Assembly (NCBI RefSeq): GCF_014863545.1 | Contig: NZ_CP062260.1 | Coordinates: 2,604,001 to 2,668,000, forward strand | Length of the DNA: 64,000 nt | Direction of reading: 5' to 3' | Source: Paenibacillus sp. JNUCC32 | GTDB lineage: Bacteria; Bacillota; Bacilli; Paenibacillales; Paenibacillaceae | Shown here: positions 1 through 8,658 of the stretch, piece after piece | How the letters are laid out: each line of letters begins with the position of its first letter | Numbering within the stretch: position 1 is the stretch's first letter | Position numbers and translations under genes: made by a program | Notes under the pieces: model-generated | The model's input: the letters and a program-made list of their open reading frames with translations, nothing else | Database searches by the model: none | Told to the model about the DNA's origin: nothing

Positions 1-227
1 TGCGGCCAATAGTACGCAATTTCGTCAATCAGCTGAAGCCCGTTCTTCTGGGGCATTCGTATATCGCTGACCAGGATGTCCAGCTTCACTCTCATGGCGA
101 TCTCCACCGCTTCCTTGGCGGAATAGGCTTTCCATACATCCAGGTCGAATTGCGTTTGCTCCTGAAAAAGCTGAACCAAGCCGTTCACGATGACGGGCTC
201 GTCGTCCACGATCAACAGTCTGTACAT
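1..227 (-). CDS. YesN-type response regulator, N-terminal part only
   Basis: The gene runs off the left edge, so only about 75 residues of the receiver domain are visible. They begin MYRLLIVDDEP, with the acidic pair at residues 8-9 and the likely phospho-acceptor Asp55 in DIRMPQ. The start ATG overlaps the stop codon of the histidine kinase gene (TGATG), so the two are translationally coupled. A YesM-type kinase followed by a receiver protein normally means the missing part ends in an AraC-type DNA-binding domain. That part is inferred, not seen. The usual role of such pairs is control of carbohydrate uptake genes. Confidence 0.85.
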   Translation of the reverse strand, partial: MYRLLIVDDEPVIVNGLVQLFQEQTQFDLDVWKAYSAKEAVEIAMRVKLDILVSDIRMPQKNGLQLIDEIAYYWP

Positions 228-1975
228 CACGATGCCTCCTCTGATTCTTGAATCATAATGATCAAATCCACCTTTAAACCGCCATGGACGCTGCGCGAGA
301 CGGATAATCCGCTGCCGGGCCCATACTTGAGCTGAAGCCGGTTGTTCACGTTGATCAATCCGGTCTGCTCCACATGCTTCGAATCCATGGCAAGCTTGCC
401 GCGTAATTGCTGCAGCATCTCATTCGTAAGCAAATTCCCGTTGTCCTCCACCGTGATCCGCAGTCTGCCCTCCCGGTAATCAGCGCTAATGTACAGCATG
501 CCTTCCTCCATGCCATCCTCGAATGCATGCTCGAACGCATTCTCCACGATAGGCTGAATGATAAGTCTCGGTACGGTGATACCTTGGGGAATGTCCGCAA
601 ATTCCCTATGCTCATATGAAATCCGGTTCGAGAAGCGAATGCCCTGTATGTCGCAGTAATCCAGAGCATGCCTGTATTCCGTATAAAAAGGCACCTCGTC
701 GGAGCTGCTTCTCGTGATGTACTGATAATAGCTGCCGAGCTTTTGCGAGAGCTCCGCTGCACTATCCGAATCTCCGACCTTGCACATCATATACACATTA
801 AAAAAGCTGTTATATAAAAAATGCGGGTTAATCTGGGATTGCAGCTGCTTCAGCTGCGAGTGCTGCAGTGCTATTTTTTGCTCATAGTTTTCTTCGATCG
901 ACTGTTTAAGCTTCAAGGCCATCCGGTTGAAACCGTTAAACACGTAATGAAACTCATCCTTGGTTCTGGACTCGATCAGGATATTCAAATTATCGGTTTC
1001 GATCATATGAAAGGCTTTAACGAGCTTGGACAAAGGCCTGTGGATCATCAGATTGACCGAGAACGAATAGAGCACCATGACAATCACGGCAAGGATAAAC
1101 AGCGTATAGAACCAGGTAATGAATTGGCTTAAGGGGCGTGTGATTTCATTCTGATTCACGTACATGACCAAGGACAGATCCAGCGAGCCGACTTCATTCT
1201 GAATGATAAAATAGTCTACGCCGCCCACTTCCCCCGTCTCCGGCTCACTTCGATCCGGATCCGGCTTGTCCAGGATGTGATTCAAAATCTCTGTTGACTC
1301 ATCGGCCGCAGGCGCCGTCGTCAAGATGGTGCTGCCTTCCCTGCTCCCCAGAAGGACTTCGGATTCCGGATACAGCTTGGCGATTTCGCTTAAGGCCCCG
1401 AGCAGCTTGGGCCGGGAAATCTCGATGTATGACCAGACAGACCCGTTGTTTTCGGTTTCGATCAGAAAGATCCGGTCGCCGCTCCTATAGAATGAAGGCT
1501 TGGGCATGACCGCCATCATGGACGATATCCGTTCCATTTCCTTGTTCGGGGTATTGGTTACCCCCGTCGTGGTCGAGATCGTTTTCCCGACATCCTTCAC
1601 GTACACGCCGGCACTCACGACGAATTCGCTGGAAACCATCAAGGTTGCCAGCCGATCCCTGACCTGGTCGATGAGCTCCACCTCTTCGTAATCCTCAAGC
1701 ATGCTGCCTCGGAAACTAAGCTTCTGCAGATCCTTGTCATTTAACAGCTGCAGCTGCAGATTCCGAATAAAATACATTTCTTTATCTAGCTGCTTGGAAT
1801 AGAAGGAGGCACCCGCGGCCGCGGAGTTCAAGATAGACTCCTTGGTGACGGACATCCCCTTATAATTCAACCAAATATTCATCGAGATGAGAGGAAGTAA
1901 CAATACGATAAATACGATGACGATTTTTTGATAAACAAACCATTTCGATGCTTTGCCCGCAGCCTGAAGTTTCAT
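227..1975 (-). CDS. YesM-type sensor histidine kinase
   Basis: Membrane sensor kinase of about 582 residues. It has an N-terminal membrane segment, an extracellular sensing region of about 230 residues, a second membrane helix, a HAMP-like linker, the His_kinase motif QINPHFLYNSF (His385 as numbered here) and an ATPase domain with ENAFEHAF. I chose the ATG at 1975 because GGGGG sits six bases upstream. A -10-like TATACT at 2018-2023 would put the transcript start too close to the alternative ATGs at 2008 and 2014. It is the first gene of a two-gene operon with the response regulator. The ligand is unknown; the family usually senses sugars or envelope signals. Confidence 0.9.
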   Translation of the reverse strand: MKLQAAGKASKWFVYQKIVIVFIVLLLPLISMNIWLNYKGMSVTKESILNSAAAGASFYSKQLDKEMYFIRNLQLQLLNDKDLQKLSFRGSMLEDYEEVELIDQVRDRLATLMVSSEFVVSAGVYVKDVGKTISTTTGVTNTPNKEMERISSMMAVMPKPSFYRSGDRIFLIETENNGSVWSYIEISRPKLLGALSEIAKLYPESEVLLGSREGSTILTTAPAADESTEILNHILDKPDPDRSEPETGEVGGVDYFIIQNEVGSLDLSLVMYVNQNEITRPLSQFITWFYTLFILAVIVMVLYSFSVNLMIHRPLSKLVKAFHMIETDNLNILIESRTKDEFHYVFNGFNRMALKLKQSIEENYEQKIALQHSQLKQLQSQINPHFLYNSFFNVYMMCKVGDSDSAAELSQKLGSYYQYITRSSSDEVPFYTEYRHALDYCDIQGIRFSNRISYEHREFADIPQGITVPRLIIQPIVENAFEHAFEDGMEEGMLYISADYREGRLRITVEDNGNLLTNEMLQQLRGKLAMDSKHVEQTGLINVNNRLQLKYGPGSGLSVSRSVHGGLKVDLIIMIQESEEAS

Positions 1976-2097
1976 GCTTTTCCCCCAATCCGTTATCACT
2001 CGATCCATTATCATCTAGTATAGGGGGGCCGGCTGACATTACAACGAATTATTTTTACATATTAGGTGCAAACATGACAGTCATGAGTTCCAGGCAT

Positions 2098-2124
2098 AAA
2101 AAAAAGCCCCGTAAGGGGCTTTTA
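2098..2124 (-). terminator. Rho-independent terminator after PhyH gene
   Basis: A GCCCC-gtaa-GGGGC hairpin is flanked by a run of eight A on the plus strand, which is a U tract for minus-strand transcripts. It lies about 45 bases beyond the PhyH stop codon. Confidence 0.85.
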
Positions 2125-2167
2125 AGCTGGTTTATCATTCAGCATAGGTATCGGTGCTGTTATGTGG

Positions 2168-2956
2168 TCATTTCGCACTGATGATTTCATACTTCGGCTT
2201 CACATTGTTAAAATCCGGGTTGGTTCCGCTGACCATTAAGCCCATGCCCCAATCGAAGTGAACATCCGCGGTCGGCACATCCGAAGCATCGCGATATTGG
2301 AATAGGATGTTTCGGCGCGTACGCTCGCTCCGGTTCACGTCCGACCCATGGATGGTCAAGTAATTGAAGAACAATACATCGCCTGCTTTGGCCGGACATG
2401 GAGTCCCCGAAGATAAAGGATGCTCTTTATGGTTCAAATAGTAAGCGCCGACATGCGGCAATACGCCCTGTTTATGAGAGCCGGGAACGACGCAGAGGCA
2501 GCCGTTCTCCATATCGGCGTCGTCGAGATGAACGCTGGCAGCAAGCATGGTGTGGTCCCGATGAGGGAAATACGGATAATCCTGATGCATGGGGAATGCG
2601 GCCCCGTTAGAAGGGGGCTTAACCAGCATTTTGGAGTGATGCAGCTGCACGTTCGGTCCGATGATCCCGTTCAGCACTTCGGTCATTCGAGGATGGATCG
2701 CGGCACGCATGAAAGCGGCATCATGATATTGCACGTCGTGAAATCCTTTCAGAACCAGCTTCTTAAGCTGTTCAGGCGGCAGGAAATCGCCCTGCCAGGC
2801 ATGGTTTTGATCCGATTTGGCGCGTGCCGCCCTTTGGATGATCCCTTCAACGGCCGTTCGCATATCTTCGACTTCCTGTTGATTATAAACGCCTCGGACC
2901 AGCAGATACCCATTTTCTTTGTAAAATTGCACATCCTTCTCGTCAATCATCGCCAT
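2168..2956 (-). CDS. PhyH-family Fe(II)/2-oxoglutarate dioxygenase
   Basis: A 262-residue protein of the phytanoyl-CoA dioxygenase family: non-haem iron enzymes that hydroxylate small molecules using 2-oxoglutarate and oxygen. The double-stranded beta-helix ligands are visible: His124 and Asp126 in MHQDY, His203 in TIHGS, and Arg214/Arg215 as likely 2-oxoglutarate contact. The length is normal for the family. It is divergent from an AraC regulator at 3075 with 118 bp between them, so that protein probably controls it. It is one of three PhyH genes in this window, each beside an AraC gene. The substrate cannot be read from the sequence. Confidence 0.88.
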   Translation of the reverse strand: MAMIDEKDVQFYKENGYLLVRGVYNQQEVEDMRTAVEGIIQRAARAKSDQNHAWQGDFLPPEQLKKLVLKGFHDVQYHDAAFMRAAIHPRMTEVLNGIIGPNVQLHHSKMLVKPPSNGAAFPMHQDYPYFPHRDHTMLAASVHLDDADMENGCLCVVPGSHKQGVLPHVGAYYLNHKEHPLSSGTPCPAKAGDVLFFNYLTIHGSDVNRSERTRRNILFQYRDASDVPTADVHFDWGMGLMVSGTNPDFNNVKPKYEIISAK

Positions 2957-3074
2957 GCACCCTCTCGATATTTTATGGAATATCTAGTTTAATTATAGTG
3001 AGGGCAAGCGGGATCGTATTTGCACGGAGAAGACGACGTTTTGCAAAATTACGCCAGAAGGGAGCTGTACTGCC

Positions 3075-3956
3075 TTGTACCATTGGAGCAAAAGCGAGGA
3101 ACGGCTAAATCGTTATGCAGGTCGGTTAGAAGGCGAGAGCCTCTCGTTCCTTGTCCATTACTGGGGAACCGTTCGTCATTTGACGGCCAATTCATTGCAT
3201 CGGCATTCTTTCGTTGAAATTTGTTATGTAAACGGCGGAACCGGCGTGTATCTCGAAGGCGACAGGACATACCCCTTATATCCTGGGGTCGCTTTCTGTA
3301 CACGTCCAGGTCAGCTCCATCAGATCAAGGACGTTCACGATCTGAATCTGTTGTTCGTTGCATATGACGCGATGGAGAAACCATCAGCCACGGATGTAAC
3401 GGCGGCATATTTGGAAGCGCTTCGTCGATGTACCGTTTGGACCGAGTTTGCCAGCGAATCGCCGGCCATCCAATTATGGAAATCCATGCTGGTGCGTTCG
3501 GAAGCCGAAGACTCGCTGCCTGCTTCGCTTCTGCCCAAACTTGCGCATGCGCTGCTCGAATCCTTCCCTGCCCTGTTCGGCGCTGCCCGTAACCTCGATG
3601 CGGCCCCGAGCTACTCAACCACGGTGCAGCTTGTCCAAAGGGCAAAACTGTACATTCGAGACAATCTAAGCGGACCGTTATCCTTGCCGGAAGTGGCGAC
3701 ATACCTCAACGTGTCGGAGCGGCAGTTGTCCCGCTTGCTTGCGGGCAGCATCCATGAATCCTTTTCTTCCATGGTTCGCACCGAGCGGATCCGGGCAGCC
3801 GAGCTTCTGCTGCAGCAAACCCATGATCCCATCAAGCTGATTGCGGAACGAACCGGATTCTCTTCCGTTCATTACTTCACAAGGCTGTTCACCCAATTCA
3901 AAGGCATCTCTCCTGCGGCTTATCGTGCCAAATGGTTCTTAGAGGCCGATCATTGA
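3075..3956 (+). CDS. AraC-family transcriptional regulator (PhyH partner 1)
   Basis: A 293-residue regulator with an N-terminal cupin-like sensing domain (His-rich LHRHSFVEI followed by a P-GVAF beta strand) and a C-terminal double helix-turn-helix from about residue 195. The conserved second helix reads GFSSVHYFTRLF and ends in GISPAAYR. The start is TTG, supported by AAGGGAG about ten bases upstream and by the lack of a better codon. It faces the PhyH gene at 2168-2956. It probably senses a small, possibly sugar-like ligand and regulates the neighbouring dioxygenase. Confidence 0.88.
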   Translation: MYHWSKSEERLNRYAGRLEGESLSFLVHYWGTVRHLTANSLHRHSFVEICYVNGGTGVYLEGDRTYPLYPGVAFCTRPGQLHQIKDVHDLNLLFVAYDAMEKPSATDVTAAYLEALRRCTVWTEFASESPAIQLWKSMLVRSEAEDSLPASLLPKLAHALLESFPALFGAARNLDAAPSYSTTVQLVQRAKLYIRDNLSGPLSLPEVATYLNVSERQLSRLLAGSIHESFSSMVRTERIRAAELLLQQTHDPIKLIAERTGFSSVHYFTRLFTQFKGISPAAYRAKWFLEADH

Positions 3957-3987
3957 TCCTAACCTGGATATTCGTCACTGTCGCATC

Positions 3988-4743
3988 TTAAGTATATTCC
4001 AAGCAAACAACGGCCTTGCCCAGCTCCCTCGAATAGAACAAGTACAGCGCGTCTGCTCCGTACGCCTGAAAGTAATAACCCGTCAATCGGCCAACATAGG
4101 TAAAGGTCTCTCCTTCCGGCGTACGCGGCACATGCAGCAGATTGGTCTGCTCGAAGCGCAGCCAGTCCACAAGAGATTCCCCCTCTTCCTGCAGATCCTG
4201 CTGTGCCTCTTCCGACATAAAGCCAATGTCATCCAGCAGTCCATGGATCTCCGGGAAGCTTAATCCCCAGCCCTTCTCCTGCTTTTCCTGATAATCTTGA
4301 ATCAGCGCGTCCGCCGATTCGGCAGCACGACCAAAAGACGAGTAAGGGAAGATATGCCCCTTCTCTTCATAGAACCGCTTGCGGGCCATAAAGTCCCGCT
4401 CATTGTCGGCGTACGCTTCTATAAGCGTCTCATGCTCCGGTTCCTGCTCAAGCAAAAAGTAGTTCCAGTCCGCTTCAAAGCGGTATTTTCCGTTCACTAC
4501 ATCAAAACCGAGCATATCCTCTTTGGTATACGGCCGGTGTTCGGACACGGTTTCTTCGCCGACGCTGCCATCGTAGATTTCTTTGACGGACACAAAGTGC
4601 AGCCACTGATCCTCGCCGGGAAACAGGCATTGCAGATTCAAGGAAAGAATCGGAAGAAAATGCTGCCGGTACCGCTCAACATCGCCTTCGAATACATCCT
4701 CGTAAGCCGGAAAAGGACGAATATGGGATTTCGATATATTCAT
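3988..4743 (-). CDS. Hypothetical protein, 251 residues
   Basis: I do not recognise a family. The protein is acidic and soluble, rich in Glu, Asp, Tyr and Trp, with no signal peptide or membrane segment. The C-terminus (GRLTGYYFQAYGADALYLFY) looks like the beta-rich end of SUKH/Knr4-like proteins, but that is only an impression. Its ribosome site AAGGAG overlaps the 3' end of the gene at 4751-5242, seven bases separate the two genes, and they are surely cotranscribed. An immunity-like or housekeeping accessory role is possible but not shown. Confidence 0.75.
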   Translation of the reverse strand: MNISKSHIRPFPAYEDVFEGDVERYRQHFLPILSLNLQCLFPGEDQWLHFVSVKEIYDGSVGEETVSEHRPYTKEDMLGFDVVNGKYRFEADWNYFLLEQEPEHETLIEAYADNERDFMARKRFYEEKGHIFPYSSFGRAAESADALIQDYQEKQEKGWGLSFPEIHGLLDDIGFMSEEAQQDLQEEGESLVDWLRFEQTNLLHVPRTPEGETFTYVGRLTGYYFQAYGADALYLFYSRELGKAVVCLEYT

Positions 4744-4750
4744 AGCTTAC

Positions 4751-5242
4751 TCACTCCTTCAAATTAGGGGAATTCGCGTCATTGACGTATCGCTTCATTC
4801 TCTGTTCGAATACCGCATGATACCGGAAGGTCCGTGGATATCGATCTTCACGAAGCTTCTCGGACAATACCGACTGACCTTCCTGATAACGGACCGCGAA
4901 TTCACATTCATCATAGAATTTGCGGGAAAGCCGGCGAAGCTCGTGATCTTCGCCCTGGCTTCGCCATCCCATCTGGATCATATCCAGCTGGTCCAACGGA
5001 TCGCGATACGTGTCCAGCACGATGCAAGAATTCGGGCCCTCCGTCTCCTGGAATACCAGAACATGGCCAGAGTTCACCGGACTATCGAAATACCGCTCAT
5101 AGATCTCCTCTACGGGAACCGCTATGCTAAGCCGATCCATCACGGCTTTAAAGTTAGGGTGTACCCTATACTCGTCAGACAGCTCATCCGGATACCATAC
5201 GAGCTCGGAGATCGAAGCCGTTATATTGAATTCATATTGCAT
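4751..5242 (-). CDS. Hypothetical protein, 163 residues
   Basis: No family recognised. I place the start at the ATG giving MQYEFNITASIS because AAGGAGG lies about nine bases before it. An open frame extends eleven codons further upstream without such a site. The protein is small, soluble and acidic (PDELSDEYRVHP, FYDECEFAVRYQ). It is the first gene of a two-gene operon with the hypothetical protein at 3988-4743. The bases between it and the next gene (5243-5437) carry the opposite-strand promoter. Confidence 0.72.
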   Translation of the reverse strand: MQYEFNITASISELVWYPDELSDEYRVHPNFKAVMDRLSIAVPVEEIYERYFDSPVNSGHVLVFQETEGPNSCIVLDTYRDPLDQLDMIQMGWRSQGEDHELRRLSRKFYDECEFAVRYQEGQSVLSEKLREDRYPRTFRYHAVFEQRMKRYVNDANSPNLKE

Positions 5243-5378
5243 CTCTTGCCGCCTCCTTGCTTGCTGCAGAATCAACGTTTTTTTCGCATTCGTGATAACA
5301 TCTTCCGTCGGTTAATCCATTTTCTCTCCATAGGGGGTATTCTACCATATATCAAATCAGAGATAGATTTTCCCGAGC

Positions 5379-5407
5379 TTAACCGCGTTGACTCGGCGTG
5401 TTATAAT
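5379..5407 (+). promoter_or_regulatory. Sigma-A-like promoter with extended -10
   Basis: TTAACC is followed by a 17-base spacer and a perfect TATAAT at 5402-5407. A TG one base before the -10 makes it an extended -10. It sits about 30 bases upstream of the SUKH-like gene at 5438. Confidence 0.65.
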
Positions 5408-5437
5408 TCGGTTAATATGCTGGAAGGGATGAAATGA

Positions 5438-6088
5438 ATGCTGGAACTGGAAGCGGCTTTAACTAGATTCATAGAACAACAAGACTTGTATAATCGGGAT
5501 TTCGGGCTCTTCACCGATCATGAAATACGGCAACGGTCCGAGGTACAGCTGCCGCCCGTGGATGACCGTATCACGCTGTCCCCTGAACTGGCTTATCTAT
5601 ATAGCCATTACGAGATGATTGACGCTAAGGCGGAAGGAACCCATAAAATGAAAAACGCAGCGGTTGAAATCGGCGAATCGGCTGTCATCTACTTTGTTTC
5701 TCCCGAGCATCTGGTCCGGCAGCAAATGGGCTATCGCTGGATTAGCGATAAGGGGGAAACCGTAGAATCGAGCAATTGGCCATCTCATCACGTTGTCATT
5801 GCCAATGTGAACGATGATCCGCTCATTGTAGATGTCCAAGCCAGTGGTTCACCCGTATATGCCGCTTTCGAAGGTGGCGAGCCTAAGCTGATCGCGAATT
5901 CGCTTGCGGACTGCTTTCACGCGCTGTCCGTCCTCATTGAAGGCGCTCTGCTTTTTCAAGGTGAAACCTGCGACGAAGAAACTTATGAGACGAAGCCGGA
6001 TTTTCTCGCCCATGTGATGCCGTCACTGTCGGATCTTTTGGGAAGCGAGCAAATGGATGCCCTGCTGGAATACTTATCTCTTCGATAA
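5438..6088 (+). CDS. SUKH/SMI1-KNR4-like protein
   Basis: A 216-residue cytosolic protein. Patterns such as LSPELAYLYSHYEM, a central YRWISDKG, and a late segment reading ANSLADCFHALSVL match the general SMI1/KNR4 (SUKH) layout, in which a loading domain is followed by a beta-rich core. SUKH proteins often act as immunity proteins against polymorphic toxins, but many are orphan genes, and no toxin gene is visible nearby. The start ATG follows GGAAGGGATG. The next gene lies 62 bases downstream on the same strand. Confidence 0.65.
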   Translation: MLELEAALTRFIEQQDLYNRDFGLFTDHEIRQRSEVQLPPVDDRITLSPELAYLYSHYEMIDAKAEGTHKMKNAAVEIGESAVIYFVSPEHLVRQQMGYRWISDKGETVESSNWPSHHVVIANVNDDPLIVDVQASGSPVYAAFEGGEPKLIANSLADCFHALSVLIEGALLFQGETCDEETYETKPDFLAHVMPSLSDLLGSEQMDALLEYLSLR

Positions 6089-6150
6089 ACGAAGAAGTGC
6101 AAATTTGGCATTCTATAATAATCGAAATCATTATAGACAAGGAGAATCAC

Positions 6151-6636
6151 ATGCCGGGGACGATCACATTAATCCGTTATAACGGAACCGAAAAACACGT
6201 GCTAGCAGAATCCAACGCTTTCGCTACGCGAACCGAAGTCAACGGAAAGCCGCAAATCATGCTGTGGTTTGAAACGGAAACGGAGACCGAACCGCTTCAG
6301 GCTTTCCCGGATTCGGATGAGCTGCTGAGCAATCCGGACGCGGAACTTACGATTTACCTGGATACGCTAAAACTGAATGAGTTTGCACCGCTGGAATTTA
6401 CGCTTGCCCGGGGCTATAACGAGAACTCCAGAAGCCTGGATGCAAGACTCTATTATTTTGAACACCAAGAGGTAAATGATAACCGGGGACGCATTGAGTA
6501 TAGGGGAAATGGCGTATTTAACGTATATTGGACTGGAACGACGATGGACGTCAATTATTATGATGGCAGTAAGCCGGATACCCGACTGGAATTGGAAGGC
6601 GAGTTTACGATGGAGAAATACAAGGAATGGTTATAG
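6151..6636 (+). CDS. Hypothetical protein, 161 residues
   Basis: I chose the ATG giving MPGTITLIRYNGTEKH because AAGGAG lies about six bases upstream. The frame opens further upstream without a ribosome site. The protein is acidic and appears almost entirely beta-stranded, with strands such as KPQIMLWFETE and ELTIYLDTL. There is no signal peptide. No family recognised. It probably shares the promoter at 5379-5407 with the SUKH-like gene and is followed by a hairpin. Confidence 0.75.
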   Translation: MPGTITLIRYNGTEKHVLAESNAFATRTEVNGKPQIMLWFETETETEPLQAFPDSDELLSNPDAELTIYLDTLKLNEFAPLEFTLARGYNENSRSLDARLYYFEHQEVNDNRGRIEYRGNGVFNVYWTGTTMDVNYYDGSKPDTRLELEGEFTMEKYKEWL

Positions 6637-6668
6637 AGAAGAATACATAATCTGCAGCAAGACCCTTC

Positions 6669-6711
6669 AACCTCGTAGAGCCAACCTTCGTAGTCATGGC
6701 TCTACGGGGTT
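6669..6711 (+). terminator. Hairpin, probable transcript end
   Basis: Fourteen-base-pair stem (AACCTCGTAGAGCC pairing with GGCTCTACGGGGTT, one G-U) and a 15-base loop. It lies 32 bases after the stop at 6636. There is no U tract, so it may be a processed 3' end or a weak bidirectional terminator for the convergent gene at 6747. Confidence 0.55.
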
Positions 6712-6746
6712 ACATCCGTATCCACATAGCATAGGTTTATTGAGCC

Positions 6747-7196
6747 TTAAACGCCAAACTGTTTCAAGTGATGGTCCAGATGCTTGTATAATCCCCTCCC
6801 CCATTGCTCCGGGGTCAGTTTACCGAAGAATGGATGAGGATGCGTTGTACATTTCTCAGGACCGTTCTTTTGGAATGCCATCAATTTTTCTTTCAATTGT
6901 TCTCTTTCCGTTTCAAATTCTCTTGGATCCGCAATCAAAATATCCGGAATCGTCGACATGTTGCGAGGTAACGGTTTTTCATTATAAAACAGGGGCTTCG
7001 CGAAATTCCCTACCAACCTACCTAACCAGCCTCTTGGCGGGTTTGTGATGCCCATGGCGATGTCTTGGAACGCGGAGCAGTGAGACAGCATTTGGGCAGC
7101 ATCCATTTTTCCCCATAACGGCTGTGATTGAGGGCTTAATGCGTCGATTCGGTTTAATATTTGGGTCATATCGAAATGATGGAACATATTATTCAT
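6747..7196 (-). CDS. DUF1569 / DinB-like protein
   Basis: A 149-residue protein resembling DUF1569 of the DinB/YfiT four-helix superfamily. Members carry a metal site made of spaced histidines, and here the candidates are His39 in MLSHCSAFQD and the C-terminal cluster GLYKHLDHHLKQFG. DinB-like proteins are often thiol (bacillithiol) transferases or stress proteins, but DUF1569 itself has no firm function. It is a single gene with its own leader; the next minus-strand gene starts 110 bases away. Confidence 0.75.
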   Translation of the reverse strand: MNNMFHHFDMTQILNRIDALSPQSQPLWGKMDAAQMLSHCSAFQDIAMGITNPPRGWLGRLVGNFAKPLFYNEKPLPRNMSTIPDILIADPREFETEREQLKEKLMAFQKNGPEKCTTHPHPFFGKLTPEQWGRGLYKHLDHHLKQFGV

Positions 7197-7305
7197 GTTT
7201 GTCTCTCCCCATATTGAAATCCATGTTGAAACACCTGATTATATGATAGCTGACCCATCTACGGGACATTTCTTTTGGATTGCTTTCTTGTGAACTCAGA
7301 CTCCC

Positions 7306-7767
7306 CTACAACCATCTCATAAAAAAACCTTTGGTAATTTTCACATGACTTGCTTGTGCCCATAGTTCAAGCTGCTCGATCCCTTCAGTCTGATCCTCCA
7401 CGAACTGAAAACATAGCTTCAAAGGCACGATTCTACGCCCTTTCGGCTTGATTCCGATCACCGGTTTTCTGTCCTGGTTGATCAGTAAACATGCCACGGA
7501 ATCTGCGTTCATTTCTTTTCCGTTTATCATGATTCCTTCTTGATGCATTTTCATCACGCCTGGTTTCATCAGGCAGGTTCTGTAGAAGGAGATGATGAAT
7601 ACGATGGAACAAAAAACTAACCACGCAATGCAGGCATAATAAAAGAAGTCCCTTTCTCCCTGTTCCAACATGATATTTCCAAGAAGAATAACGATTAAGA
7701 GCAGCATGGAAACCATTAATTTAATGCCAGACGGGGCTGAAACGCTAAACATCCTGTTATTGTTCAT
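7306..7767 (-). CDS. Small membrane protein, PH-like (STM3941-type)
   Basis: A 153-residue protein with two membrane helices (about residues 15-35 and 42-62), then a beta-rich cytosolic domain with KMHQEGIMINGKEMNADSV. That layout matches small bacterial PH-like membrane proteins of unknown function. The start ATG is preceded by TAGGAGATCAC, so the earlier in-frame codon giving MIGDH is not used. It is monocistronic. Confidence 0.7.
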   Translation of the reverse strand: MNNNRMFSVSAPSGIKLMVSMLLLIVILLGNIMLEQGERDFFYYACIAWLVFCSIVFIISFYRTCLMKPGVMKMHQEGIMINGKEMNADSVACLLINQDRKPVIGIKPKGRRIVPLKLCFQFVEDQTEGIEQLELWAQASHVKITKGFFMRWL

Positions 7768-7782
7768 GTGATCTCCTATCAT

Positions 7783-8004
7783 CGAATAAGGTTGGTTCTG
7801 TAATCACCTTAATGCATATGTTCATTATACCTGGACTCACAAAATGTGGTAACCTGATGTGCAATAACCCAATAAAAAAAGCCCCGATTTTAGCGGCAGC
7901 TCATATCAGTGCTATGTATCCACATCATTTTATTATAAAGCATCTAGAAACTACATGATCAACACCTCATATTCTAAAAAATAATAAAAAACTTACTTAC
8001 CGTT
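7783..8004. other. Intergenic region, weak minus-strand stop signal
   Basis: No gene. A run of seven A at about 7874-7880 is followed by GCCCCGATTTTAGCGGC, which would give a poorly paired hairpin plus U tract for the minus-strand ligase transcript. The remainder is A/T rich and holds nothing else I can support. Confidence 0.35.
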
Positions 8005-8643
8005 CTAATCTCCTGCAGCCAAATGATTCGCTTCCATCGGTTTGCTCAGCCAATGCTCGTCGGTTTGAACATGATTCTTGCGGACGTACTTGGCAGCGCT
8101 ATGCTTAAAATCGTCATATGCAAATGCGGAAGCCAGCCTGACCACATAACCTTCCTGTTCACCGCCGCAGCAAGATCGCTTCGTATAACAAGCCTTGGCA
8201 GCATCCTCGTCCCAGATGCCCCGGTACAAGACAGGAACCGTAACCAGCCCCAGACGATCCGCCCATTCCTCCGTATCATCCCATGACAGGCACACATTCA
8301 ACTGATTCCACACGGAGAACAGCATGAAGTAGGACGGCAGCGCCGAATACGAAAGCGAATGTTTGGCATAGACGTTTTCCCCGCAGAGACGATATCCCTC
8401 CGGAATCAAATACTTGATGCCCCCATGCAGCGTCTTGACATAATGACGGGAAGGATGATCCTTGCTGTCCAGGGATCTGGCGTGGATGAAATCGGGGTAC
8501 ATGGTGGTGTTCTCCCCATCCATTTTCTCGGTAATGACGACCTCCTGCCCCTTAAAATGGTCGGTATTCCGCAAAATCTTATCGTCGTCGGTGTAACCTC
8601 TGGACCAGGGCAGATGCATCGTTCTGGGATATTTCATTTTCAT
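8005..8643 (-). CDS. RNA ligase family protein (minimal adenylyltransferase)
   Basis: A 212-residue nucleotidyltransferase that would join RNA (or nicked nucleic acid) ends through a lysyl-AMP intermediate. Visible motifs are I, K40-M-D-G-E-N45 with Lys40 as nucleophile; III, CGENVYAKH near 88-95; IV, E164-G-Y-V-V-R169; and V, AAKYVRK with Lys185. There is no added OB or C-terminal domain, so it is about the minimal catalytic unit. Its ATG lies 15 bases after the kinase-HD gene and has GAGAGGTG upstream. The neighbouring gene could supply the 5'-phosphate and clean 3' end that ligases need. Confidence 0.85.
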   Translation of the reverse strand: MKMKYPRTMHLPWSRGYTDDDKILRNTDHFKGQEVVITEKMDGENTTMYPDFIHARSLDSKDHPSRHYVKTLHGGIKYLIPEGYRLCGENVYAKHSLSYSALPSYFMLFSVWNQLNVCLSWDDTEEWADRLGLVTVPVLYRGIWDEDAAKACYTKRSCCGGEQEGYVVRLASAFAYDDFKHSAAKYVRKNHVQTDEHWLSKPMEANHLAAGD

Positions 8644-8658
8644 CGTTGTTCACCTCTC

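Noticed and set aside
2420..2992. 190-codon plus-strand frame
   Set aside because: It lies antisense to the PhyH gene, whose iron ligands and codon pattern are clear, and it has no homology-like motifs.
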